NCBI GenBank assembly: GCA_019313905.1
Contig: JAFDAI010000007.1
Coordinates: forward strand, 38,488-102,487
Reading direction: 5' to 3'
From: Deltaproteobacteria bacterium
GTDB taxonomy: Bacteria > Desulfobacterota > Syntrophia > Syntrophales > UBA2210
DNA length: 64,000 bases
Shown: positions 17,551 through 25,665 of the stretch, piece after piece
How positions within the stretch are numbered: the first letter of the stretch is position 1
How the letters are laid out: every line of letters begins with the position of its first letter
Position numbers and translations under genes: made by a program
The notes under the pieces: generated by a model
What the model was told of the DNA's origin: nothing
The model's input: the letters and a program-made list of their open reading frames with translations, nothing else
Databases searched by the model: none

Positions 17551-18175
17551 AATATCTTATTCCCGATACTCCAAAATATATACCGAAAAAGATAAGCATA
17601 ACGGCACAGACGCCGATAATTCCCCGATATATTCTATCGCTTATATGCTTCCTCCCCCGTGAAACAAACAGCGATACGGCGCTGTACCACAGCAGATCAG
17701 CCAGTATATGTCCTGTGAAGAAAACCGCCACGCCGATGAATCCGAATTTCATCGAAATGATAACATAACCCAGTCCGATTGTTGCCCACCATATTATCCA
17801 GTAGGGGTTTGCCAGGCTCGTCAGAATGCCCGCCACTACGGGACCGCCCCAGGCGCTTTTCCCGCTTGAAAGATCAAGTCTGAGTCGTCTTATATCTTTC
17901 AGCATATCAAAAGAGATCCAGAGCAGAACAGCGCCTCCTGCTATCCCGACAATTCCAAGCAATACGGGGTTATTGATCAAATTCGCAAACCCCAGGGTAA
18001 GGAACACAAGCAACGATATTTCGAGAACAGCATGGCCCAGAACTATCAGGGGACCGGCGATAAAGCCTCTTTTTGTGCTTTCACTGATGGTTACGGTTAG
18101 CACCGGTCCGGGCATCATCGCACCCGACAGGGCGATGATAAAAGATGATATGAATATGGCTGTCAGCTTTTCCAA
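17543..18175 (-). CDS. LysE family amino acid exporter
   Basis: LysE/RhtB-type inner-membrane exporter of 210 residues with about six transmembrane helices. The family signature is near the N-terminus: GAMMPGPVLTVTISESTKRGF, matching the PGP-x3-V motif. A second conserved region is SLANPYWIIWWATIGLGY (about residues 120-137). The substrate is probably an amino acid or related metabolite. The apparent start at 18175 is a TTG without a strong ribosome-binding site; no better in-frame ATG precedes the first helix. The gene stands alone, convergent with the DUF374 acyltransferase. Confidence 0.9.
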   Translation of the reverse strand: MEKLTAIFISSFIIALSGAMMPGPVLTVTISESTKRGFIAGPLIVLGHAVLEISLLVFLTLGFANLINNPVLLGIVGIAGGAVLLWISFDMLKDIRRLRLDLSSGKSAWGGPVVAGILTSLANPYWIIWWATIGLGYVIISMKFGFIGVAVFFTGHILADLLWYSAVSLFVSRGRKHISDRIYRGIIGVCAVMLIFFGIYFGVSGIRYFM

Positions 18176-18256
18176 GTTTCAGTTTTTCTCCGGATATTTT
18201 TGACTTAACGGCCCAGATTATGTAGTATCACTCTCCCATGGAGGATGCCAGATAAA

Positions 18257-18847
18257 ATGAACGAAAAACCCGCAGACATTCGCATTTTCAGCATTATATC
18301 CGCCCTGCTTTTATGCGTGTTCCTGTGGGCGGGACCATGTTCGCTGCGGGCCGCGACGTCGGATCTTCATTCGCCGGAAGACGGCCGCGTGAGACTGCTC
18401 GAAGACAGTGAATATTTTCCCGCATTCATGAAGGCAATCCACAGCGCGAAGGATGAGATTGTCATGTCGTTCTTTTTATTCAAGACAAATGGCTACAGCA
18501 AGAGCTACACGGACAGGCTTCTCGCCGGGCTCGTCCGCGCGGCTAATCGGGGAGTAAAGGTAAGGATTATTCTTGAGGAAGGCGCCGGCACGAGGGATTC
18601 CCAGGTCGATAAAAACAACAGGGAAACGGCCGCAAGACTGGAGGAAAAGGGTATCGATGTACATTTTGATTCTCCACACATCACTACTCACACGAAGGTA
18701 GCCGTAATCGACAGAAGATATATATTCCTGGGAAGTCACAATTTGACAAACTCCGCGCTCAAGTATAATCATGAGCTGTCTGTTTTTATTGATTCCCCAT
18801 CAATGGCAATGAAAATACTAAAATATATCAACTCCCTGTACAAATGA
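18257..18847 (+). CDS. Exported phospholipase D-like domain protein (single HKD motif)
   Basis: Short PLD-superfamily protein of about 196 residues. A hydrophobic signal/anchor (about residues 9-28, ending LRAAT) precedes one PLD module: MSFFLFKTNGYSKSYTDRLLAGL, then THTKVAVIDRRYIFLGSHNLTN, which carries the H-x-K-x4-D catalytic set and the downstream GSHN. A single HKD copy implies dimerisation, as in Nuc-type nucleases, so a periplasmic or surface nuclease or phosphodiesterase is likely. GGAGG abuts the first ATG (18245), making the ATG at 18257, 12 bases further, the better start. The LpoA-like lipoprotein gene follows after 4 bases. Confidence 0.82.
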   Translation: MNEKPADIRIFSIISALLLCVFLWAGPCSLRAATSDLHSPEDGRVRLLEDSEYFPAFMKAIHSAKDEIVMSFFLFKTNGYSKSYTDRLLAGLVRAANRGVKVRIILEEGAGTRDSQVDKNNRETAARLEEKGIDVHFDSPHITTHTKVAVIDRRYIFLGSHNLTNSALKYNHELSVFIDSPSMAMKILKYINSLYK

Positions 18848-18851
18848 GAAT

Positions 18852-20765
18852 ATGATGAGAAAGCCACAAAAGATATTATATGCCCTGTGCGCCGTGCTGA
18901 TGCTGTTTGCCATCGGATGCGCCGGCGTACCCATTCAAAGGGAAAGTCCCCGGATCGTCTTCGAAGGCATGCCTGAAGAGGTAATCCGGATATTTGACAG
19001 CGCCGATGAGGCGTTCAGAGAAAAACGTTTTGACAGGGCGATGGCCCTCTACGAAAACATACTTGAACACTTTCCATCAGGCAGAGTGGCCTTTTTGTCT
19101 CACCTGAAGCGTGGGGAGATATTCATCGCCCGCGAGGAGTACACCAGGGCGATTGAGGAACTGAACCTCATTCCCGGCGGATTTGAGGAAGACCCCATCC
19201 ATGCAGAGGCCCGTTGCCGGCTCGCGCTTTCTTATTTACGACTGGGCATGAATGAAACCTCGGAAGACATCTGCAAAAAACTCCTCGGTGGAAAGGTCCC
19301 CTCTTACCTGAAACCGGAAATAGAATCACTGATGGGTGACAACCTTGCAGAATCAGGCCAAAACAGGGCGGCCTTCGACTGGTATATGGAATCACTGAAG
19401 AGCAGACCGGGCACAAAACTTAAAGAGTCCATAAAAAAGAAGATCGAAGACATTATCGCTGATGGGCTGTCACTCGATCAACTCCAAGAAATAAAAAAGG
19501 GTTACTGGTGGGGATACCCCTCGGGGTATCTTCTTTACACACTCGCCGTTGCATCTTGCGATATCAGGAACTTTGAAAAGGCGGATGAATATCTGGGCAG
19601 GTTTCTCTCCGGCTACAGAGAACATCCCCTGTTCGAAAAGGGAGAGGCCCTGCACCGGAGAATTGCCGCCTTGAAACTGGTAAAACACTGCGCAGTTGGG
19701 TGCGTTCTTCCCCTCACCGGAAGATACGCCACCTATGGAAACCGGGCGCTTGACGCCGTTATTCTTGCCTCCGGCATATTTGATCCCGGGTACAGCAGTC
19801 CCATACAACTCTTCATAGAAGACTCGAAAGGTGATCCCGACACGGCCAGAGAGGCGGTAAGAAGGCTGGCCGATGAATATCACGTTATCGGCATAATAGG
19901 CCCACTCGGAAGCGCGGCCGCCTTTGAAGCTGCCAGGGAGGCCCAGGAACTGGGCGTCCCAATAATAACCCTGACCCAGAAGAAAGATATTGCCGAAACA
20001 GGCGATTATGTTTTTCGAGATTTTCTTACCGGTGACATGCAGGTAAAAGCGCTTGTTACATATTCCATCGATAACCTCGGCATAGAGAATTTTGCTATCT
20101 TATATCCCGACGATAATTATGGAACAAAGATGATGAACCTATTCTGGGATGAGGTACTTTGGCAGGGCGGACAGATACGCGGGGTGGAATCATACAGCAG
20201 TAAGCAGACCGACTTCGGTAAGGAAATAAAGGCATTGACCGGGTTAGACTTATCTGAAAAAGACAAAACATCCGGAGAAAAGCCGACTCCGATCGTGGAT
20301 TTTGACGCGCTCTTTATACCGGACTCTTATTCCACCGTGAACATGATAGCCCCCCAGCTGGCCTTCTACGATGTCATCGGCGTACAGCTCTTGGGAACAA
20401 ACATCTGGAATTCTCCTGATCTCCTGAAAAAGGACAGTAAATATCTTGAAGGAGCGGTTTTTACTGATTGTTTTTTCCTGGACAGTGCCTGCCCGGAGGT
20501 CAGGAATTTTATAGATCGTTTTTATGTCGCATGCGGCAGGGAACCGGGCAATATGGAGGCGCTCGCATACGACGCGACAAAAATAATGGCAGATCTGATA
20601 ACAGAAGACAATGTAGAGACCAGAGATGATCTGAAAGATAGTCTCTCACACCTCGAGGACTATCCCGGCATAACAGGAATGACCTCATTTTCCGGGACAG
20701 GAGACGCTGGAAAAATCCTCCATATACTCTCGGTGATGAATGGTGAGATTGTTCAGATAAGATAG
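18852..20765 (+). CDS. LpoA/LppC-like lipoprotein: TPR plus type-1 periplasmic binding domain
   Basis: Outer-membrane lipoprotein of 637 residues. The signal peptide ends FAIGC, a lipobox (Cys23). Residues about 40-270 are helical tetratricopeptide-like repeats (for example DSADEAFREKRFDRAMALYENIL). From about residue 275 a leucine/branched-chain-binding-protein fold begins, VGCVLPLTGRYATYGNRALDA, with IIGPLGSAAAFEAAREAQ and ILYPDDNYGTKMMNLFWDEV. This TPR plus ABC-binding-protein-like layout is that of the penicillin-binding-protein activator LpoA/LppC group. Its inferred role is peptidoglycan-synthase activation or solute sensing. It follows the PLD gene in an apparent two-gene operon. Confidence 0.85.
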   Translation: MMRKPQKILYALCAVLMLFAIGCAGVPIQRESPRIVFEGMPEEVIRIFDSADEAFREKRFDRAMALYENILEHFPSGRVAFLSHLKRGEIFIAREEYTRAIEELNLIPGGFEEDPIHAEARCRLALSYLRLGMNETSEDICKKLLGGKVPSYLKPEIESLMGDNLAESGQNRAAFDWYMESLKSRPGTKLKESIKKKIEDIIADGLSLDQLQEIKKGYWWGYPSGYLLYTLAVASCDIRNFEKADEYLGRFLSGYREHPLFEKGEALHRRIAALKLVKHCAVGCVLPLTGRYATYGNRALDAVILASGIFDPGYSSPIQLFIEDSKGDPDTAREAVRRLADEYHVIGIIGPLGSAAAFEAAREAQELGVPIITLTQKKDIAETGDYVFRDFLTGDMQVKALVTYSIDNLGIENFAILYPDDNYGTKMMNLFWDEVLWQGGQIRGVESYSSKQTDFGKEIKALTGLDLSEKDKTSGEKPTPIVDFDALFIPDSYSTVNMIAPQLAFYDVIGVQLLGTNIWNSPDLLKKDSKYLEGAVFTDCFFLDSACPEVRNFIDRFYVACGREPGNMEALAYDATKIMADLITEDNVETRDDLKDSLSHLEDYPGITGMTSFSGTGDAGKILHILSVMNGEIVQIR

Positions 20766-20767
20766 GT

Positions 20768-21103
20768 TTATTCCACGCCTGTTGGGATAAGACACATAAA
20801 GCGAAAAATTCCTTCACTTCTATTTATCAGACAGTGTTCCTCGCCGGGCGGAATGAAGATGGTAGCCCCTTCTCCTACAGGGGTTTCATCCCCAAAGTTG
20901 TTCCTGGCCGCGGCATTCCCCTTCAGTACAAATATCTCGTGTTCCCACGGATGGTCGTGCAGGGGGCTGGATGCCCCCGGTTCCAGCTCAAATATCCTCA
21001 TAATAAAATTGGGGGCGCCTTCCTGTTCTCCTATGACAACTCTTTTTTTGACGCCCTTCATCATTTCAACTGCTTCCACATCTTCATAATGACGGATAAT
21101 CAC
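20768..21103 (-). CDS. Cupin-domain protein
   Basis: Small cupin of 111 residues. Motif 1 is PLHDHPWEHEIFVLKG, which has the G(X)5HXH(X)3-4E(X)6G pattern, and motif 2 is IFIPPGEEHCLIN. Together they form a likely mononuclear metal site of three His and one Glu. Members range from isomerases to metabolite sensors, so no reaction is assigned. The start is GTG at 21103 with AAAGGGA 8 bases upstream. It ends 2 bases from the stop of the LpoA-like gene on the other strand and lies 47 bases downstream of the kinase-like gene at 21151. Confidence 0.88.
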   Translation of the reverse strand: MIIRHYEDVEAVEMMKGVKKRVVIGEQEGAPNFIMRIFELEPGASSPLHDHPWEHEIFVLKGNAAARNNFGDETPVGEGATIFIPPGEEHCLINRSEGIFRFMCLIPTGVE

Positions 21104-21150
21104 GATATATTCCCTTTCTTTTCAGATCGCGTCCTGGTTCGACCGCCTGT

Positions 21151-21876
21151 TTATTCATCGTTTTTACGTCTGGAAAAAGTTTTTTTGAATTTCAACGCCG
21201 ATTTTATCACACCGATAATGTTTTCAACTCCCAAGAATTCCGTGTTTATGATGAGATCGTAATTGATGGGATCTTCAATATTCACCTTGAAATACCTTCT
21301 CACCGAGTCCCTGCGCTCCGCTTCCTTCAGAACAATCCGTTGCTTTGCACCCCCTTCTGTAATATTAAACTCCTGCACCATATGGCGGACCTTCGTCTCC
21401 ATGGGCGCAATGAACCTTACCCTGAGGGTCTCGTCGGGGGGAAGAATCAGGTTGGCACCCCTGCCGATAATGATGGCACCCCCTTGCTCTCCTATGGCAC
21501 CTATGACTTTTGTCAGGTGGTATACATAGTTATCCGTCAGAAGGAAACGTGTCGCTTTCAGATACACTATCCAGTTATCCAGTACATTGCGTGTCTTCTC
21601 ATCCAGATGCGAAACAACCTTCTCGCTCATTCTAACGCTTTCTGCCACTTCATGTATGATTTTGGAATCTATGATATCAAGTTTCAATTCTTTAGAGAGT
21701 CGCTGAACCAGCTCATTCACAATACTCCCCGGTTGTCTCGAGATGGTTATGACAGGCGAAGGGACTTCTTTTCCACTCTTTCTCCTCTCTTTCGATATTT
21801 CCCACTTTTTTATCTGCTCTTCAACAATACGATTGAGTTCCATGTTTCCTATATTCATATTACCACCTTTCTTCAT
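21151..21876 (-). CDS. Cytidylate kinase-like family protein
   Basis: Cytidylate_kin2/AAA-type kinase-like protein of 241 residues (or 235 from the second start). PVITISRQPGSIVNELVQRLSKEL aligns with the P-loop region of the family, but the usual GSGG is replaced by QPGS-x-VN, so the nucleotide site is modified. GAIIIGRGANLILPP and LRVRFIAPMETKVRHMV are further family blocks. The substrate is unknown. The translation start is tandemly duplicated: an 18-base unit containing AAAGGTGG-TAAT-ATG occurs twice, giving two equally good ribosome-binding sites and in-frame ATGs at 21876 and 21858. Confidence 0.85.
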   Translation of the reverse strand: MKKGGNMNIGNMELNRIVEEQIKKWEISKERRKSGKEVPSPVITISRQPGSIVNELVQRLSKELKLDIIDSKIIHEVAESVRMSEKVVSHLDEKTRNVLDNWIVYLKATRFLLTDNYVYHLTKVIGAIGEQGGAIIIGRGANLILPPDETLRVRFIAPMETKVRHMVQEFNITEGGAKQRIVLKEAERRDSVRRYFKVNIEDPINYDLIINTEFLGVENIIGVIKSALKFKKTFSRRKNDE

Positions 21877-21886
21877 ATTACCACCT
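21846..21886 (-). repeat. 18-bp tandem duplication carrying ribosome-binding site and ATG
   Basis: On the minus strand AAAGGTGGTAATATGAAG is followed directly by AAAGGTGGTAATATGAAT. Each copy contains a Shine-Dalgarno-like AAAGGTGG four bases before an in-frame ATG. The two starts differ by six codons (MKKGGN). Confidence 0.85.
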
Positions 21887-21943
21887 TTCCAGTTTTTTTC
21901 TCATATCACTGCAGGCAAATTTATTACAATACTCGAAGGTCTG

Positions 21944-22891
21944 TCAACACTTTTCCGGCCCGGTAAAACCACGCCACAGCGCAAGCAGACGCACCGCAAC
22001 TATCGCTATCACCAGACGCGGAATCCATAGCCAGAACAGGCCTATACCAAAGGGAAGAAATAGCGCAGGATCTTCAATCACAGCATGATTAATGCCGATG
22101 GAAAGATGAAGTCTCTCCAGTTCTTCATCAGCAAGATTTCCCCTCTTTGCTTCTTCGACGATCACCGCCCCGCCATAAGCCAACCCGAACATGATGGCGG
22201 TTATCCATAGAATGCCGACCCTCCGGCTCAATCCCATAATCTTCAGAACGGGAGAGATAAACCTGACAATATGATTTATCCAACCGAATATTTTGAGTAT
22301 TTCCACCATCGTTAGCACAAACATAATGATGAAAAATATCTTTATGGCCAAGGTCCACATCACATGGTACCATTGACTGAGCATATCCGTGAACGTTTGA
22401 CCGGAATGCAATACGGTCGTCGCGGCTCCGGTGGCACTTTGCCCGGTTGTATTTATGAAGGGCGCTATGATAAGCACGGTAATGACAGCGAAGACAAGAC
22501 GGAAAAGAGTGGCTTTTAGAATCCCCATGCCCGATTTCCCCTGGATTATGCCTTCCAGGATCAGGTTGTGCGCTATGAGGAGAAAAACGGCTATCAAGGT
22601 CATCTGCCCTACGTTGAGAGGAAGAACCGCCATGGAAGCAATTCCGCCATATATGCCGGTCAGCGCCCCCATAAGCAACGGCAATGCGGCAATGCCCGGA
22701 AGGCTCAAAAACCCCATAACTGGCTGAATTACGAAATCAACCCGCTCCATCCATCCACTCCACGCGAGAAGCGCAGTCAAGAAGGACACCGGAAGGATTA
22801 TCTCTATCATCCAGACAAAGCCTTCCCACCCCTTGCTGATTCCTCTGGCAAGACCTTCTTTAAGTTTCCCGCTGTTTGTCTGGTAATTCAT
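21944..22891 (-). CDS. Nucleoside-recognition (Gate) domain membrane protein
   Basis: Polytopic inner-membrane protein of 315 residues with two Gate-domain halves. The first is about residues 25-150, with WMIEIILPVSFLTALLAWSGW and GIAALPLLMGALTGIYGGIAS. The second is about 180-310, with YHVMWTLAIKIFFIIMFVLTMVEIL and FGLAYGGAVIVEEAKRG. The architecture matches YjiH/SpmA-SpmB-like nucleoside-recognition proteins, whose substrate is unproven despite the name. The ATG at 22891 follows a weak purine stretch. It is an isolated gene bordered by a MITE-like repeat on its 5' side. Confidence 0.85.
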   Translation of the reverse strand: MNYQTNSGKLKEGLARGISKGWEGFVWMIEIILPVSFLTALLAWSGWMERVDFVIQPVMGFLSLPGIAALPLLMGALTGIYGGIASMAVLPLNVGQMTLIAVFLLIAHNLILEGIIQGKSGMGILKATLFRLVFAVITVLIIAPFINTTGQSATGAATTVLHSGQTFTDMLSQWYHVMWTLAIKIFFIIMFVLTMVEILKIFGWINHIVRFISPVLKIMGLSRRVGILWITAIMFGLAYGGAVIVEEAKRGNLADEELERLHLSIGINHAVIEDPALFLPFGIGLFWLWIPRLVIAIVAVRLLALWRGFTGPEKC

Positions 22892-22932
22892 GGAATGAGA
22901 TTCTTTATCTGAGGATCAATCAAAGATGCACT

Positions 22933-23076
22933 CGTAAAAAGTCAAGATTGGACGGCAAAATAAAAAGCTCCAAATCCAAGGCACGCAAGGCTTGAGGAAT
23001 GAGGCGTACTTACGGTACGCCGCAGTGACAAAGGATGCAGCGGAACGCAGGAGTTGGACTTTTTACGAAGCCGTCA
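22933..23076. repeat. MITE-like repeat, copy 1 (3' of purU)
   Basis: A 144-base element. Inverted ends CGTAAAAAGTC (22933-22943) and GACTTTTTACG (23057-23067) are perfect over 11 bases, and the conserved unit continues to GCCGTCA (23076). The centre has a hairpin GGCGTAC-ttacg-GTACGCC preceded by TTGAGGAATGAG. Its last triplet is the purU stop codon on the minus strand. A second copy in the same orientation lies at 24003-24226. Confidence 0.85.
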
Positions 23077-23931
23077 ATCGAAGATGATGGTCTTTGAACC
23101 ATAAACCAGTATCCTGTGTTCCAGATGGAGCCTGACCGCTTTCGCGAGAATGGTTCTCTCCAGGTCTTTCCCTTTGAGTTTCATGTTGTCCACCGAATCC
23201 TTGTGCGTGATTTTTATAACATCCTGCGCAATTATAGGCCCTTCATCCAGCGTTTCCGTAACGTAATGGCTGGTGGCGCCGATGATTTTCACTCCCCTGT
23301 CATACGCCTGCTGGTAGGGATCGCCACCCGCGAAGGCCGGTAGAAACGAGTGGTGTATATTGATTATCCTGCCATGATACCTGCCTACAAACTCACTGCT
23401 TAATATCTGCATGTAGCGAGCCAAGACTATCAAGTCTATCCCTTCTTTTTCCAATTCGGCAATCGTTTTCTTTTCCTGCTCTATCTTGTTTTCCGGCGTA
23501 ATCGGACAATATCTGTAGGCAAGGCCAAAATGATCGGCTAGCGGTTTCATATCAAGATGATTGCTTATTACGAGGGGTATCTCCGCCCTGAATTCCCCCA
23601 TCTGGTGTCTCAGTATGAGATCATGAAAACAGTAGACATGTCTGGAAACAAATATTGCCATCTTCGGCATATAATCGGAGAAATGTATATTCCATTTCAT
23701 TCCGAACCTCTGCACAAGGGGTGCGATCGCACCCTTCAGCTCGTTGCGAACGATGGTAAATCCCTCCATATCCCATTCTACCCGCATGAACAGCATATTT
23801 TCAGGTTGAACCGAATACTGGGCGGCATCCAGTATATTGCCATTATGCTTTGAGATAAAGTTGGATATCCCCGCCACAATCCCCTTTTGATCGGGGCAGG
23901 ACAGCAGCAGTATGGCTGTTGTTTTTTCCAT
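23074..23931 (-). CDS. purU: Formyltetrahydrofolate deformylase
   Basis: Hydrolyses 10-formyl-THF to formate and THF, supplying formate and balancing one-carbon units; cytoplasmic, 285 residues. The N-terminal ACT domain (about 1-80: ILLLSCPDQKGIVAGISNF) is followed by the formyltransferase catalytic domain with IPLVISNHLDMKPLADHFG, INIHHSFLPAFAGGDPYQQAYDRGVKIIGATSHYVTE (active-site Asn, His and the following region) and LDEGPIIAQDVI. The frame is open to 23985, but GGAAGGAG 8 bases before the ATG at 23931 fixes the start. The gene is flanked on both sides by direct copies of a MITE-like repeat, which also supplies its stop codon. Confidence 0.95.
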   Translation of the reverse strand: MEKTTAILLLSCPDQKGIVAGISNFISKHNGNILDAAQYSVQPENMLFMRVEWDMEGFTIVRNELKGAIAPLVQRFGMKWNIHFSDYMPKMAIFVSRHVYCFHDLILRHQMGEFRAEIPLVISNHLDMKPLADHFGLAYRYCPITPENKIEQEKKTIAELEKEGIDLIVLARYMQILSSEFVGRYHGRIINIHHSFLPAFAGGDPYQQAYDRGVKIIGATSHYVTETLDEGPIIAQDVIKITHKDSVDNMKLKGKDLERTILAKAVRLHLEHRILVYGSKTIIFD

Positions 23932-24002
23932 GATTGACAACTCCTTCCTGAGAGATTCTGTCCATATATGAAAATGGCCCTTCAAGTCAAGAAAGATGGA
24001 TC

Positions 24003-24226
24003 CGTAAAAAATCCAGATTAGATGGCAAAGTAAAAAGCTTCAAATGGAGGTGCACTCCCTACAGGGTGGTGCACCTCCCGGCAAGAAACATTATATTTAT
24101 ATTATATCCCTTCGGGATACCCCCGGTCAAGGCGCGCAAATCATGAGGAATGAGACGTACTTACGGTACGTTGCAGTGACGAAGGATGCAGCGGAACACA
24201 GAAGTTGGACTTTTTACAAAGCCGTC
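24003..24226. repeat. MITE-like repeat, copy 2 (5' of purU), with internal insertion
   Basis: Same family and orientation as the repeat at 22933-23076: CGTAAAAAATC at 24003, GATGGCAAAGTAAAAAGC, ATGAGGAATGAGACGTAC, and GACTTTTTAC followed by AAAGCCGTCA at 24226. Between CAAAT (24045) and CAAGGCGCGC (from 24128) it carries about 82 bases absent from copy 1. That insert includes a 10-base perfect inverted repeat, GGAGGTGCAC (24046-24055) with GTGCACCTCC (24069-24078). The remainder of the interval 23932-24327 holds no gene. Confidence 0.85.
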
Positions 24227-24327
24227 AAGAAAGGTTTGCCAAAACGTGACTGTGTGATATAACGTTTTGCGCTTACTCACAGGGGAAAGGGAGAGATGCT
24301 TTCATATCACAGAGACAGGAGATCCGG

Positions 24328-24708
24328 ATGAATCTGGTGGAAAAAATCGACCTGCCCAACAATCTGATTTTACAGGTGTGGGATAAATCACGTGCTATCG
24401 CCTCCGACACTACAAAGGTTGAACTGCGCATAGTGATAGACGTCGCTGTCAAGAAAGAATATTTCAGCGATCCTGCATATTTTCAACAGATTGTAGCGGT
24501 ATTCGGCCAGGAGATATCCTACGAATACACGAAGGAGAGAACATTTGTCGATACCAGGAACGGGGGAAAGGTTTTCAATGAGCTGCTGGATGACTTCCGA
24601 AAAGATTCACTTCCCTATATATCGAGGACCGATTTCCCCGCACGTTTCGCCATGTCAAAGCTGCGCGATATCCGGCAACACCCCTACAAGTATCGTGACA
24701 GAGCCTAA
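24328..24708 (+). CDS. Conserved-looking hypothetical protein
   Basis: Unrecognised soluble protein of 126 residues, no signal peptide or membrane segment. The start is supported by CAGGAGATCCGG before the ATG at 24328. The protein begins MNLVEKIDLPNNLILQVWDK, has an alternating beta/alpha pattern, many charged residues and ends YRDRA. The codon use matches its neighbours, and mdh follows 27 bases later on the same strand, so co-transcription with mdh is possible. I cannot name a family or a function. Confidence 0.7.
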   Translation: MNLVEKIDLPNNLILQVWDKSRAIASDTTKVELRIVIDVAVKKEYFSDPAYFQQIVAVFGQEISYEYTKERTFVDTRNGGKVFNELLDDFRKDSLPYISRTDFPARFAMSKLRDIRQHPYKYRDRA

Positions 24709-24735
24709 GTCAAATTTCTAAACTGGAGATGTAAA

Positions 24736-25665
24736 ATGAAAAGAAAAGTTTCTGTAATCGGAGCCGGTTTTGTGGGCACAATGACCGCCCAGAGGATCGT
24801 TGAGAAAAATCTGGCAGATGTTACTCTGCTGGATATTGTTGAGGGTCTCCCGCAGGGAAAAGCCCTCGACATCATGCAGTCAGCTCCTGTCGAGGGATTC
24901 GACAGGCAGATAACCGGCTCTAACGACTTTGCCGAGACTGAACATTCGGATATCGTGGTCCTTACCGCCGGTTTTCCCAGAGCGCCCGGCATGAGCAGGG
25001 AAGAACTCGCTCTGAAGAATGGAGGCATAGTAAAATCCGTCGTGGAAACGGTTGCGAGGCATGCCCCCGCCTGTATCATTATCATGGTGACAAATCCGCT
25101 TGATGTCATGACACACCTTGCATGGAAGACATCGGGATTCCCGGCAAAAAGAGTCATGGGGATGGGAGGCATACTCGACAGCGCGAGATACAGGGCGTTT
25201 CTGGCTGAAGAACTGAATGTATCGGCGGGGAATATAGAAACCATGGTGCTGGGAAGTCACGGGGACACCATGGTGCCGGTAGATACTCATACCACTGCAG
25301 GAGGTATCCCGGTAAACCGACTCATAGGAAGGGGGCGACTTGACACTATTATTGAAAGGACAAAGAACGGGGGCGCCGAAATTGTGAATCTTCTCAAATC
25401 CGGCAGCGCCTGGCATGCCCCTTCCTCCTCCGCAGTCACCATGGTGGAAGCGATACTGGGCGACACCAAGAGGATCTTTCCCGTTTCAGCATATCTGACA
25501 GGGCAGTACGGCATTGAGGATGTGCATATCGGTGTTCCGGTAAAACTGGGCGCATCCGGAATTGAAGAGATATACGAGATAGCCCTTTCCACCAAAGAAC
25601 TGGAAGGTCTGAAACGGTCCGCCAGGGCGGTCGGTAAAACGTTTGAAGGCCTGAAGATCTCATGA
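24736..25665 (+). CDS. mdh: NAD-dependent malate dehydrogenase (LDH-like)
   Basis: Interconverts malate and oxaloacetate, 309 residues, of the lactate/malate dehydrogenase family. The NAD site is VIGAGFVGTMTA (residues 6-17) with the acidic residue in LLDIVEG. The substrate loop AGFPRAPGMSREEL carries the Arg in the position that specifies malate rather than lactate (Gln). The catalytic His lies in VLGSHGDTMVP and NPLDVMT is conserved. GGAGATGT precedes the ATG. Its stop overlaps the start of the downstream radical SAM gene (ATGA, 25662-25665), so the two are translationally coupled. Confidence 0.95.
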   Translation: MKRKVSVIGAGFVGTMTAQRIVEKNLADVTLLDIVEGLPQGKALDIMQSAPVEGFDRQITGSNDFAETEHSDIVVLTAGFPRAPGMSREELALKNGGIVKSVVETVARHAPACIIIMVTNPLDVMTHLAWKTSGFPAKRVMGMGGILDSARYRAFLAEELNVSAGNIETMVLGSHGDTMVPVDTHTTAGGIPVNRLIGRGRLDTIIERTKNGGAEIVNLLKSGSAWHAPSSSAVTMVEAILGDTKRIFPVSAYLTGQYGIEDVHIGVPVKLGASGIEEIYEIALSTKELEGLKRSARAVGKTFEGLKIS

